Part shown: positions 45,591 through 57,409 of the stretch, one piece after another
How positions within the stretch are numbered: position 1 is the stretch's first letter
Layout of the letters: each line of letters begins with the position of its first letter
Assembly: GCA_025200525.1 (NCBI GenBank)
Contig: CM045767.1
Coordinates: 9,593,273-9,657,272 of the forward strand
Direction: 5' to 3'
Length of the DNA: 64,000 nucleotides
Source: Camellia lanceoleosa
Lineage: Eukaryota > Streptophyta > Magnoliopsida > Ericales > Theaceae
Translations under genes and position numbers: made by a program
The notes under the pieces: model-generated
The model's database searches: none
The model's input: only the letters and a program-made list of their open reading frames with translations
What the model was told of the DNA's origin: nothing

Positions 45591-45684
45591 GAGCAATCAA
45601 AGGGTAACATCGCGAACAGAGAAAAGATGTATACAAAAACACAGGTGTGGTTCTAGGTCAATCCTTGTTAGAGTAGAAAAATTG
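45591..45684 (+). pseudogene. Ptta/En/Spm accessory gene, third exon
   Basis: Reads EQSKGNIANREKMYTKTQ and, after a one-base shift, HRCGSRSILVRVEKL, matching the NKxNRxKxxxxHxxGSxSF pattern of the family. Acceptor CTTATAG, donor TTG|GTACGT. A possible next acceptor is TTTTTTGCAG at 45933. The gene is broken but its intron signals persist. Confidence 0.7.
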
Positions 45685-46289
45685 GTACGTATCCTTGCAC
45701 TTTAAGAATTAAATGGACCAATATAAATTGTATGAACTTACGGCACATTAATGGGATGCACCATTTGTGAATTAGTCTTAAAATTAATTTTTTGTTCTCA
45801 TAATCTTGAAAAAAAAGTCTGTTAGAGGGGTAAATTGTATAATTGATCTAATTGTAAATTGATGAGTTACTAATGTTTTTAATCTTTTGTATAATTAATT
45901 AATTACTAAAGCTTTTAATTTATTTTTTTGCAGATTGGATTGGGGTGTCATTTTTGACGTGCAACAATGATGTAATTTGCTTGAATGTTCATTTTTATTT
46001 GATAAGGATATACATACTTTGTGGAGTTGCACTAGTTATTGTTGGATTTTTGGTAGAATTGAACAAGTTATAACTTTTGGATATTTTGTGGATATTTCCT
46101 TTTTTATTGTATTAGGATGAAATTATTTGCGATGATGAATGAATATTTTCATTTTGTTAATTCATAAATGTGTTGATAACATGTTAGGTTAAGTTGTGAT
46201 GGAATTGTTATATTTAACAGGTTTCAACATGAACAGGGTTATATTTGTTGAACTAAAATTTAGATTTTGATAAAATAGGTATATAATAT

Positions 46290-47345
46290 GGAAAAAATAT
46301 TATGGAATTACTGACAAAATTTTTCATCCCTAAAGAAGGTTTTTTTTGTCTCTTATTTGGCTTAGGTGGATGATTAATTTTGTCATGAATTCTTTATTTC
46401 GTCGCTAAATGAATTTATCATAACAAAAAATATTGCCACATTTTGTTACTATTACCCTCAATGTGTGACGAATTTTTTTTGACATTATTTCATCATTTTT
46501 AATGATGAATTAATTTTTGTCTCTATTGCTAACTTTTTTGACAAAAAAATTTCGTCTTCGTTTATATTAAATGTGACAATTATTTTGTCTCCATTTCTTA
46601 TATTTATGACAAAATAATTGTCTATAATTTCTCCTTTAATGACAAAATATTTTGTTGCTAATTACTTACAAGTATGTTCCCAACAGAGTGTATTGGAGAC
46701 AAAAAAATTCGTCACAAATTTATCATTTCTAATGATGAATTTATTTGTCTTTATTGGTAGCTTCTTTGACAAATTTTTTTTGTCTTCGTTTATATTAAAC
46801 GTGACAAAATTATTTCGTCTCTATTTCTTATATTTATGACAAAATACTTTTGTCTCTAATTTCTTCCTTTAATGACAAAATATTTTGTCGCTAATTACTT
46901 ACAAGTATGTTCCCAACAGAGTGTATTGGAGACAAAAAAATTTGTCACAAATTTATCATTTTTAATGATGAATTTGTTTTGTCTTTATTGATAGCTTCTT
47001 TGACAAAAAATTTTCGTCTTCGTTTATATTAAACGTGACAAAATTATTTCGTCTCTATTTCTTATATTTATGACGAAATACTTTTGTCTCTAATTTCTTC
47101 CTTTAATGACAAAATATTTTGTCTCTAATTACTTGCAAGTATGTTCCCAACAGAGCTTATTGGAGACAAAAAAATTCGTCACAAATTTATCATTTTCAAT
47201 GACGAAATTGTTTTTTCGTCTCTAAGACCCTTTAGCGACGAGGCTTTGGCGACAAAACGGGTGACGAAAAATTTTCGTCGTAATTAGTTTAGGTGACGAA
47301 ATATATACATTTTGGGACAAATGTGTTTCGTCTTTAAATCCCAAA
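46290..47345 (+). repeat. Right subterminal array, about four copies of 240 bp
   Basis: CAAGTATGTTCCCAACAGAG occurs near 46669, 46909 and 47145, each followed by TATTGGAGACAAAAAAATTC and TCATTTYTAATGATGAA. TTTTGTCTC/TTTCGTC words are dense. Unit sequence differs from the left array, but the CGTC core is shared. Confidence 0.88.
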
Positions 47346-47360
47346 TTTGTTGTAGTGATT

Positions 47361-47783
47361 ATTTCACTAACTGAGAAAAAAAAAAAAAAAAAACAAAGCA
47401 TGAGATTAAATGTTTTTACCCATTTACTTATTGATTTGATTCAACTATCCAATAAAATTGAAAATATTAACAGTTTTTTTTCAATTTTAAAACTGAGAAC
47501 ATTATTAGTTTTTTATTTTTAAAGTTTTTCTTCTTGTTCTTCTTTTTTTTTTTTTTTTTTTTTTTCAGTTTTGCACATCAATGTTCCATTATCATGCTCA
47601 TTTATAGACACAAAATTTTTAGTTTTGCACAAAAAATATTTCAGTTTTTTCAAAAAAAATTAGTTTTTTCCTTTTTTTTTTGCAAAATTTTTAATTTTTT
47701 TTTTAATTTGAAAGTTGACATTTTAAAATTTTGAAAATCAAAATAAATGTCAAATCATTATGTTCCTTTATAGATAATTATAA
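47361..47783. other. A+T-rich spacer with poly-T
   Basis: Includes a T-run of more than 20 bases at about 47541-47567. No gene seen. Confidence 0.6.
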
Positions 47784-48128
47784 GGGTAAATTACAAATAC
47801 ACCACCTGAGGTTTGCATAAAATACAAATTGCCCCTTGTGGTTTGAAAAATTACAAATACCTTCCTATTAGAATTTTTTATTTAATAGAATTAATTGAAA
47901 AAGTAAAATTTCTAACTGTTCACCTATACTATAATAAAATTATCTGAATTATTAATTGAAATAAAATTTTAACATTACTAAGAATTATTAATTAACTTGA
48001 TGATTTATTAATAAAAAGACTTATTTGTTATGAAATTAAAAACCTTAAGGGGCATAATGTAATTTCTAGAACTACAAGAGTAATTTGTAATTTAAGTAAA
48101 TCTCAGGGAGTGTGTTTATAATTTACCC
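47784..48128. mobile_element. Mutator-type MITE with perfect 9-bp target duplication
   Basis: 345 bp; inverted ends GGGTAAATTACAAATACACC and GGGTAAATTATAAACACAC (right end on the minus strand). TAATTATAA flanks it at 47775-47783 and 48129-48137. A 9-bp duplication fits Mutator-like elements. The interior is A/T-rich and non-coding. Confidence 0.85.
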
Positions 48129-48137
48129 TAATTATAA

Positions 48138-49370
48138 ATAATGAAGAATCATTGTTTAAAGAATAATTCCGACTATTAAAAATTTAATAGAATTTCAAAA
48201 TCTAAAAAAATCTTAATTAGGACTCAATGGAGTATAAATTCATAAATTAGGACTTGTGCGTAAATATTCCTTATTTTTTATTTAAAAAAACTTTTGATTT
48301 TACAAAACAAAATAGACTGAAAAAATAAAGAAAATGCAAATTTTATATTAAAGACAACAAAACTACTACAGAAAAATGACTCAAAAAATGAGTCAGAATT
48401 TAAAATCAATAATCAAGATTTACTCAAAATTTGACTCTAGATTAACAAGCTTAAATGCACCTTAGAATTTTCGTCAAGACAAACAAAATTTTAAATGTGT
48501 TTTAACTTACTTTTTGTCTTTTAATAAAAACTTCTAGATTTTTAAAATTATTAGATCTTTTTTGTACTAAGGATTTGTTAAAAAAAAAAAAATTGACACA
48601 AATTAAAATTAAAAAAAAGGGAAAAAAGAAAAAAGAGTGACTACACTATTATATAGTTAAGGTTAGATTTGATATTCAAGCCTATACTTATTTATTCTTA
48701 TACTACTTTAAAAAATAAATAAATAAATAGATAAGAAGAGTAGAACTTGAATCTTAAATTTTAGGTCTATTAAATTATACATAACATATAATAAATATTT
48801 TTAAATTTTTATTTATTTAATTTTTAGTTTGAAACTTTTATTTATTTAAATTGCACTATTCCTATCAACTGAATGATGACAAGCCGAACCTAGGTAATAA
48901 GATTTCAAACTGTTGACATCACGCCAAGGTTCACATCAGCAACGTTCAACACCTTTTTCAAATCAATAAAATGTTGTAGATTTAGCTATAAAAATTTAAA
49001 AATTATTTCAAATTTTATATTAATAATCAGATTCATTTTATATGTAAATTTTAGGCTTTATCAATTTAATTTTATTATACATATTTATTTTTGAATAAAT
49101 TTTATGTCTCAAATTTTGAGACCCTATTATTTAATTTTAATTTTCAGACACGTAAATGCCATAACTACCCCTCAGTCACCTCTCAAGTAGAAAATTATTG
49201 AAAAAATTATAAATCTGTTGTCTTTTTGGCTTTCAAAAGGCATTTTTGTAAATGCGAGCGTGCCAGCAAGGATCAATCAGTCTTTACAGAATTTATAATT
49301 GCCAACCAATTATCAGACGATTGCGTTTTAGTTCTTTCAGCCTCAATGAAGAGAACTTTTACTAGTGGCT
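48138..49370. other. A+T-rich intergenic stretch, no gene seen
   Basis: No ORF, tandem array or terminal repeat recognised. The stretch at 49140-49360 is less A/T-rich but has no open frame. Confidence 0.55.
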
Positions 49371-49996
49371 TGATTTAGGAGAAATTAAGTAAAATAACAA
49401 TTAAATGACGAACAATTGAAGTATTTCATTAAAATGAACATTTACAGTGATCCAAACTCAGCCTCGAAGAGGTTTACAGTGACGATCTACTTGAAACTAC
49501 TCCTATGAATCGAAGTGCAGTGCAGGAATGTAAAGAACAGGTATTTAAAGTACAGGAATTTAAAGTGCATGAAATGTAAAACTGGAAAAGAAAATATGAA
49601 GTAAATGACTGATTTTTTGGATCTAAGTCTGGGGGTTTTTTCTAGGACCTTCCCTGCTATTTATATTTCTCAAGGATGACCTTCGAACTGCACTTCAAAC
49701 CTTCAAACTGCTTCTCCATAATCGCTGATCATGTTGCCTTATAAGTAGTTTCACTATGCCATCACTTGTAGTTGAGCTTCCTTCCTGTATTTGAATTTGA
49801 ATATGAGTAACCGTTGAAGCCACGTCACCTTGCATCTCTTTATTGATCTAGTGCTACTCAGATCACATGAGAACCAATATTAATTGCCACGTGTATGATC
49901 AGGATTGAAGACTTGAATAATTTCCCCACAATACCTTTACTCTGCCACGTGTCGAATTGTAACTGGCTTTTACAAAATATGTAGCCAACAAAATCA
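49371..49996 (-). repeat. Candidate 3' LTR of the Tat-type gypsy element
   Basis: On the minus strand the block begins TGATTTTGTTGGCTAC and ends TCCTAAATCA, so it has TGATT...AATCA inverted ends. It contains a minus-strand TATA-like ATATAAATAGC (about 49659-49669) and two CACGTGTC/CACGTGGC-type words. Against it: no polypurine tract lies at 49997 and no second LTR copy exists in the window. The boundary is provisional. Confidence 0.35.
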
Positions 49997-51201
49997 GTTT
50001 TATTAACACATGAAAAAATTTATATTTTTAATAATTAAAACTTGTAAATCTTTTCAAAATATACACTGATATGTTATTTCCCAAAATTATTAGAGAAAAT
50101 CCTAAAAGAGTCCTAGGGCTATCATTAAAAAAGTGTGTGCAATGTATATTTTATTATATTAAAATATGTGAACGTGTTTTGAAATATGAAAAAAAAAATA
50201 TTAAAATCAACCAATATTTTAGGATTTTGGAAATAGAAGATATAATAAAGAAAGAACAAAAATTTATTGATCACTGTTGGACCAAATTTCATGATCTTAT
50301 TATTTATTCCATTCCTTATTTTTATGAGCTTGAGTTTGTACCCAGATAGGGTTACTTGATGTAATTCCCTTGGTTTGAATACAAACAAAGTTCTTTTGTA
50401 TTTGACATTGTTTGACTCTGTTTCCTTTTATCTTTAAAAGCCAATTCAGAGCTTCGAATTGAACAATCTCATCCTTCGAATCTGGACTTAATTGTTTTTA
50501 ATGAAACACTAAAAGGAACCAACATGTCTTTTTCCAATTTATGGAGTAAAGTTGACAATTCTAGCTGATATCATCTAGAATTAGTGCTTCGAATTTAACA
50601 ACCTTACCCTTCAAAACTAACTATAACCAATATATGGTCATAGTTGATATAGCCAATCAATTTTAAATTGACCACTTTTACTTTGAAGAGCAGTCCATGC
50701 TGTTTTAGTTTAAAAGACAATCTCCTTTTATAAAAACCAACGATTGGTTTTGATGTTTCGAATAGTAATTCTCGTCCTTAAAGAATCCTAAGTTTTTCTT
50801 CGAAGGTCGTTATTTTCATTAATAACCCTCAAACAGGTCTTCAAACTCTTTGAAGTAGACCAATACTCGAGCATTCTAGCATCTTTAAGCATGTAGTATG
50901 CTTCGAAGCCGACTTCTGTATTTCGAAGCCGTTGTTGTTTGATTTTTGCCGCCAAAAATTGGCTTCGAAGCCAAATACCCTACTTCGAAACTAGTCTCAG
51001 CATCTTGGTTGTGTTTTTTCCCTCCAAAAGTATCAATATTGAAGGAAACTCTTCGTATTCGTACTCTTTAGTACTTAACGATTTACGCAATATATTTTTC
51101 AGACACGAAACCTTCAAGAGCCCTTTTGTTTTGTGCTCTGAAATCACTTGCTTTTTTAACACACAAACCCCACCGATCCTCTATTAACCCTCTCTTCCTC
51201 A
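49997..51201 (+). promoter_or_regulatory. Upstream region of the plant mobile domain gene, rich in TTCGAA
   Basis: About ten TTCGAA palindromes or one-step variants. Clear pairs start at 50902/50922 and 50964/50984, each exactly 20 bp apart; looser pairs (50453/50475 and 50589/50611) are 22 bp apart. No gene. An unrecognised 92-codon A/T-rich open frame at 50071-50349 looks spurious. Confidence 0.55.
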
Positions 51202-54200
51202 ATGGATCCTTCTTCGCTGAAAGTGCTCGCTGGCGACTGTATCATCCCTACCATGGCTTTGAAGAAATGCATCGATGAAGAAATCACCAAACTAACAACT
51301 GGTGGGTCGAGTGCTATAGATGGACGTCTCTTTATTCCTCGTCATAGCAACCAACAAGAATACGTCCTAGGTCTCATCTTTCGAGAGGCCCCTGACCAAC
51401 TTCCTGCTTTGTACCCTCATTTGGAGGATCACTTTCTTTTATACCTAGGAGGGCTTGACTGGAGCAACTGGAGAATGACCAGACCCCATCGCTGCTGGCC
51501 GACACTGAGAATCGAATGGGAGGAGTGGTATGACAGGGTTGTACCTGTGAGAGAATATGACCTACAGAAGCTCTATATCCTCGACGCCCTTCGTCTTTCC
51601 AGGTTCATCATCCCTGAGGACCCCTTTTTAATTCCAACTGCTTTATGTTTTTTGAATATGGCTTTTAATTTCTTCCAATTTCGATGTGGCATGATGGCTC
51701 CCACTATTCTCGATATTTGCCATATTTTAGGGCTTTCCCCTCATGGCTCTCCTTTTACTCCCAACTATCCGGACCTTCCTGTCAAATTTTCCCTTCCAAC
51801 CTTAAATTCTTCTTATAGTGACTTTGTAAAGGCTGAAAATAAGAATGAAGGCCATGTGAAAGACAGAGAACTCTTTTCCTTTATTTTATACTAGTTATGC
51901 AAATTTCTTTTTTGCACATTGTCTCAGATGATTATGCCTGAGTTCGCTCCCCTCGCGAAGGCACTTGTCTTGAAAAAACATATAGCTCTTGCTCCTTACC
52001 TTTTAGGCCATGTTTACAGAGTTTGCTTCCAATTTTGTGAAAGACCACTTGATGTTAACCAAGGAGGTCCCCTCTGGGTGCTCCAGTTTTGTCTCTTCGC
52101 CTATTTTACTGATCTGCATTCAAAATACCTAAAATTCCTTGTTCAGGATCCTAGCACTTATAGGGAGAAGTATGCTAGGATTGTCCTTTATCCTGCTTCT
52201 TTTGCTTATTACTTTACTTTCTTTTACCAACTCCCTATTTCTCCATCTGCCTCCTTCTTTTGTCCGTTCGAAGCCAATAGAGGACCATCCTGACTGCAAA
52301 CTTTTCTGGCTGATGAAGAGTGCTCCACTTCACCTCATAAAGATATGTGGGCCTCTATACTGCTATCAAGGGAATTGTTCATTGGCACTTTGAACCCTCG
52401 AGCCTATAAATGCATATCTGAGGTGTATTGCTCTTCCCAGTTTTTCAGACAATTTAGGCTTACTCAAGGGATATCTGTTCCACTTTGCAGTCTCTCGAAT
52501 GTCCACCTTACTGCTATAGATTTGAAAATATCCAAATCCAAGCTAGAGACGGCAATACTCAAACTGCTGAAGGAATTGAATGAGTTCCAATTTGTCCCCT
52601 TTCTTCCATCTAGCTTAGTTTTGAAAAGATTCCAGAACTGGTGGACAGCCAATATGGAAGTGCGCCTATCTGTGCACCCTCATGACTTGCTAATAGGGTT
52701 GGGAGTGCCTTCAAAGGCTAAGTCAGCAACAGCTGAGAACATTCCCCCTCTTCCTGAGGCTGCCACAACTACTCCTGCAGCTTCATCTCCTCCAGCTAGA
52801 GTTACTAAAGATGCTTCAAAGAATGGTAAATATTTTCAGATTTCCCTTTTTCTTTCTTTTGAATCTTTTGTTCATTTCTTTTACACTTATGTTCTTTAGT
52901 GCAGGGTCTTCGCAAGAAAAATCCCCCAAGAGAGCTGAAACTTTAGCTATTCTCAAAAAGAAACAACAACAAAAATAGAAAAGGAAGCTAGTTCTCCCTC
53001 CAGAGGAATTTGAATCTCTGGAAGAAGAAGAGGTTGAGTAAGAGCAAGAAGTGCCCTTGCAAAGAACAAAGAGACAACAGGTGGCTGCCTCCCCTTCTGA
53101 TATAATCGAACATCCTCCTCTCGAGGCAACTACTACAGTAATGGGAAAAGAACTTACCTCTGAAGAATCTGAATCCCAAATTGAAGAGAGGGAGATCGAA
53201 AAGGAGCCAGTAGCAACATTGCCAAGAAGGAAGAGAAGGAAAGTGACTGTTCCTGCTACTGACTTGGTTGAAGACCCCATTCATGAAGCAGTTGCCAAGG
53301 CAGTAGAGCATGAACATTCCAAGGCAATAATTGTCTTTAAGAGGGCCGAGAAGAGACGGCAGCAACAATTTTTCAGAGATGAAGCCGCTGCTTCTGACGC
53401 ACTACAAAGAGAAACTGCAAGAAGGCAACAAACTGCCGAACATTACTCCCTTTGCAGCTCTCCCATCAGTGCTAATACCTCTGGAACAAGTAATTCTCTC
53501 ACACTTCCGCTGTTTTTCTTTTGTCAACTTTTGATACTGAATTTTGACAGTCCTTTGTATTTCTTCCTTTTGCAGCAACAACTGCTACGTTTTTCTTTCC
53601 AGTGAGGCCTCCTTCGGTTTCAGTTGAAGTTGACCAGATGCAGGATGTAAAGACTACTCAAATTATCCTCCGACTTCCAAGGTCTACACTTTCTGTACTT
53701 TTCCTGAGGCCAAGCATTCCTACATCTCTCCTTCTTGGCTTAGAGCCATACCTCCCTTTCTTGACTTTTGATCTACCTCGGTCTACTTCTTCTCCGAGCC
53801 TTGCTCTTTCTCCTTCCTTCACAGAAATTCCAACTGCTACTCCATTTCTGATGGCAGTTGATCCCCCTTACAGAGGGTGCTAGTAGTCTTCCAACCCATA
53901 GTTCATCACCTTTGCCTACTTCCAGTCCCTCTTCCCTTGATTCATTGGTGGCTAAGACCACAGAAGCTGCCAAAGATGCTCCCTTCATTTCTCCTATCCC
54001 CATGCAGTCTTCTGTGCCTTCCACCACAACACTCTCTACACCCTTCATGTCCATGGATGAGGTTGATGTTTTTGAGGCCAGATTAGCTAGTCTTTTTGAC
54101 ATACCTTCTACCTCTCCCATATCCAGCGTTGAAGCTGAGCCATTAGTTTTGGCTAACTCCTTGTTGGAAATTCTTGAGAGCTCGTCTTCTTCCAGCCGCA

Positions 54201-54761
54201 AGCCTTCTGTACCTTCAATAGACCTGGACACATGCCTGGAATTACTGATTTCCTTTTCGAAGATTCCCTTCAAGGCTCTACAGAGGCCTATAATCAGAAA
54301 TGGGTTCCTCCAGTGCTGTAAACTTGCTAAACAGTCAGGCATGGATATTTTAAGTCATTTGTCTCAGCGTGACCATCGTCGATTTTTACATCAGCATTTG
54401 TCAAGCTGCCAAGGCTGAGGTTGAGAAATTGACTGGCGACCAGAGTTTTGTTTCCCAAGTACATTCTGAAGTACCAAAGCTTAAGGAAAAACACTCCTCG
54501 GCCTCCCACTTTCGAGTCCAGCTGCTGGAGAGGAAAACTCAACTTGAAGAGGAGCTAGCTACAGTAAACTAGGCCTTGGTTCAAACTGACACTAAATTGC
54601 AAATCACCAACCAAGAACTGGCCGATCGAAAGGGAGAGATGGCTGCAACTATTCAATTATTTCCATCACTTAACAATAGGAAATCTACTGTACAAAAACA
54701 ATTGAGACATTGTAATGATTTTTGGGCCAATTTGTGGCAAAATGTACTTAATTCTTTATAA
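51202..54761 (+). pseudogene. Plant mobile domain (PMD) gene with coiled-coil C-terminus, nonsense-mutated
   Basis: Starts MDPSSLKVLAGDC. The PMD domain spans about residues 60-400: FRCGMMAPTILDICHILGLS, the ELFSFILY/LCKF segment, and LAPYLLGHVYR with GGPLWVLQ. Two stops interrupt one continuous frame: TAG at 51892-51894, exactly where the family has Trp, and TGA at 52291-52293. An intron is likely (AATG|GTAAAT near 52826; acceptor TTTAGTGCAG near 52905). Exon 2 is charged and has two more stops; a second intron is likely near 53490-53577. A Ser/Pro-rich region and a coiled coil (VEKLTGDQSFVSQ..., LEEELATVN) follow. PMD proteins act in nuclear gene silencing in plants, and the domain is also known from transposons. 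The gene converges on pol. Confidence 0.75.
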
Positions 54762-54828
54762 AGGAACAAATTTTTGTCTATCATCTAAGTAGTCTTGTAT
54801 TCTTATACTTGGTTTTTTTACTTTACTC

Positions 54829-57409
54829 CTTGTGTTTCCCAAATGGTTAGAAAATAAGGCTTCAAGTATCTGCCATTTATCTTTTTGGGATGTATATACC
54901 CATTCAAATTTCTCAAATGGTATGCTCCAAAAGGCAGAACTCCATGAATTTGATATGGTCATTCCCAGTTAGGTGACCATTTGCCAAACTTATGGCTTTT
55001 AATTCCTATTGAGAGTATTGTTTTCCATACCAAATCACCTTCATCAAAGCCAATGTCTTTGACTTTCTTGTTATAATTCTTGGCTGCTTTCTTCTTTTGG
55101 AAAAGAATGCTATTTAATGCCAAAATTCTGGCTTCATTTATGCCTTCTAACTCCAAGCACATACTTTGATAGTATTTTTCAGGATCTAACTGATCTTGGC
55201 ATCTTACCCTCAAAGATTTAACATTAATTTCCACAGGTAAAACTGCATCATGCCCATATACTAAGGCATAAGGAGTGACTCCTGTGCTTGATCTTGGGGA
55301 AGTTCTGTAAGCCCATAAAACATCCAACAAAAGGTTATGCCAATCCCTGGGATTATCCTCCACAACCTTTTGTATTCCTTTTTTCAAGGACTTGTTGGAT
55401 GATTCAGCTTGACCATTGGCTTGTGCATAATAAGGTGTGGAATTAACAAGGCTAATTCCAAACTCTACCACAAAAGACCTCACCATTTTTCCATCGAACA
55501 CAGTCTCATTATCCACAGTTATGGTTTGTGGGATGCCAAATCTATGGATCAAATCTTTAATGAACCCAATGACTTCTGTTTGGTCTACAGCCTTGTATGG
55601 CTTGGCTTCGACCAACTTAGTGAAGTAATCAGTAGCCACTAGAATGAAACAATGATGCTTCGAAGAAGGTGGGTGTATTTTTCCCATCATATCCATGGCC
55701 CATTCTCTGAATGGCCAAGGCTTCACTACTGCATGTAGGTCAGTTATGGGCACATGCCTTATTGTGCCATGCTTTTGGCATGCCTGGCAACCCTTTGCAT
55801 ATTCTATGCAGTCTTTAAGGATAGTTGGCCAATAATAGGAATGCCTTCGAAGCAACCATCTCATCTTCACACCAGGCTGATGAGCATCACAGATGCCTTC
55901 ATGAACCTCAGCCATAGCTGTTAATGCTTCTTTTGGACCTAAACATTCCAGCAACAAACCATCTCCCCCATTTTTATAGAGAGCATTACCATATATCATG
56001 TATTGCATAGATTGCAATTTGATTCTCCTACTAGCCTTCGAAGATGGACCAGCCAAGTACTGCATTATTGGATGCCTCCAATCTTGTTCTTGTAAGTCAT
56101 TATGATTGACTTCCAAGACCACATTCCTTTTATTCAAAGGTTGTATTAATCTTTGATATGTTGTTTGACTTATGTCCCTTTGGGTATCATCCCTTCTCTT
56201 GAAGTTCGAAGCTTTTTGAGCCACATCATTAGCTCTATTGTTCAAGAATCTTGGAACATGAGTTACATTTGCTATTTGAAATTGAGAAAGCAAATGTAAT
56301 GCAACAACATAGTATGGCAAAATGCTTATGCTTTGGCACTTGAAAATCCCTTTCACTTGGTTAACCACCAATTGAGAGTCTCCAAATATGTCAACGACAT
56401 GTACTTGTAATCCAATAAGAATTTCTAGTCCCACAATTAAGGCTTCATATTCAACCTGGTTATTGGAACAAGTGGCTTCATCCACTCTGAAACCATGTGT
56501 GGTTTCTACCCCTTGTGGAGATTTAATCACAACACCAATTCCAATTAAGCCATTGGCTTTCGATCCATCGAACCACATCTGCCATGGCTCAACACTAGCC
56601 ATGCCAAGCTCCATTATCTCTTGGCTCTCTGTTTGAGATGGATGGTCTGCCAGAAAATTGGCTAAAACTTGCCCTTTGCGCCTTTGAGAGACATATTCTA
56701 GATGAAATTCTGATAAGGCTAGTATCCACTTGCCAATTCTTCCCCTCAACATAGGTCTAGATAACATGTATTTAACCAAATCTGTGGTTGCAATTACCAA
56801 GACAGTTGTAGGTAAAAGATAATATCTTAATTTCATTGTAGCAAAATACAAAGCAAGACACAGCTTTTCAACAGCTGAATATTTACATTCATAAGAATTT
56901 AAAAACCTACTAAGGTAATAAATAGCTTGCTCCTTGCCTTCTTTATTGTCTTGGGCTAAGAAGGCTCCCAATGAATCTTCTGCTGCAGCTATGTACAACT
57001 TCAAGGGTTTATTTCCTTTTGGTGGCATCAGCACTAGAGGGTTGGCCAAGTAGGCTTTAATACCTTCGAAAGCAATTTGATGCTCTGCTGTCCACACAAA
57101 TTCCTCTTCATCTTTCAGTCTTAACAAAGAAGAAAATACTTTAGTTTTCCCTGCAGTGTTAGAAATAAACCTTCGAAGAAAGTTAACCTGTCCAAGGAAC
57201 CTTTGTAATTCTTTCTTACTTGATGGAGGCTTGGTTTCGATGATGGCTTTAGCTTTATTCTGATCAATCTGTATTCCTTTCTTGTGCACTACATAACCCA
57301 AGAAGTTTCCAGATGATACACCAAAAGCACACTTTAGAGGATTGAGTTTCAACTTGAACTTCCTCATTCTTTCAAAAGCTGCTTCTAAATGAAACAGATG
57401 CTCCTCCAT
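54829..57409 (-). pseudogene. Gypsy pol, second frame: RT end, RNase H, second RNase H, integrase
   Basis: 816 codons remain open to 54959. Retroviral-type RNase H with D145, E181, D210 and D255; second, archaeal-like RNase H with D281 (MWFDGSKANG), E322, D344 (GDSQLV) and D395; integrase zinc site H503, H510, C541, C544; catalytic D573, D633 and E669 with the exact D-35-E spacing (TVDNETVF, NGQAESSNK). After the WSPNWE end a stop replaces the next residue, and the chromodomain-less C-terminal tail continues to about 54829 (KINGRYLKPYF). The domains look catalytically complete, so inactivation is by few mutations. Confidence 0.93.

Larger units (their letters stand above)
33685..47357 (+). 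mobile_element. CACTA (En/Spm) transposon with captured host gene fragments
   Basis: The left end CACTACAACAAA and the right end TTTGTTGTAGTG are exact inverted copies, and the element is flanked by ATT at 33682-33684 and 47358-47360, the 3-bp duplication expected for CACTA. Both ends carry subterminal arrays of CGTCNC/GNGACG words (GACGAAA, TTTCGTC). The interior holds a Ptta/En/Spm accessory gene remnant but no recognisable TNPD transposase, plus fragments of a myosin and of PME1, all in the plus direction. It is therefore a non-autonomous, gene-capturing CACTA element of about 13.7 kb. Confidence 0.92.

Noticed and set aside
50071..50349. 92-codon open frame
   Set aside because: Lys/Ile/Tyr-rich translation of A/T-rich DNA without a conserved segment.
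55409..56636. Plus-strand open frames across pol
   Set aside because: Shadows of the minus-strand RNase H and integrase frames.
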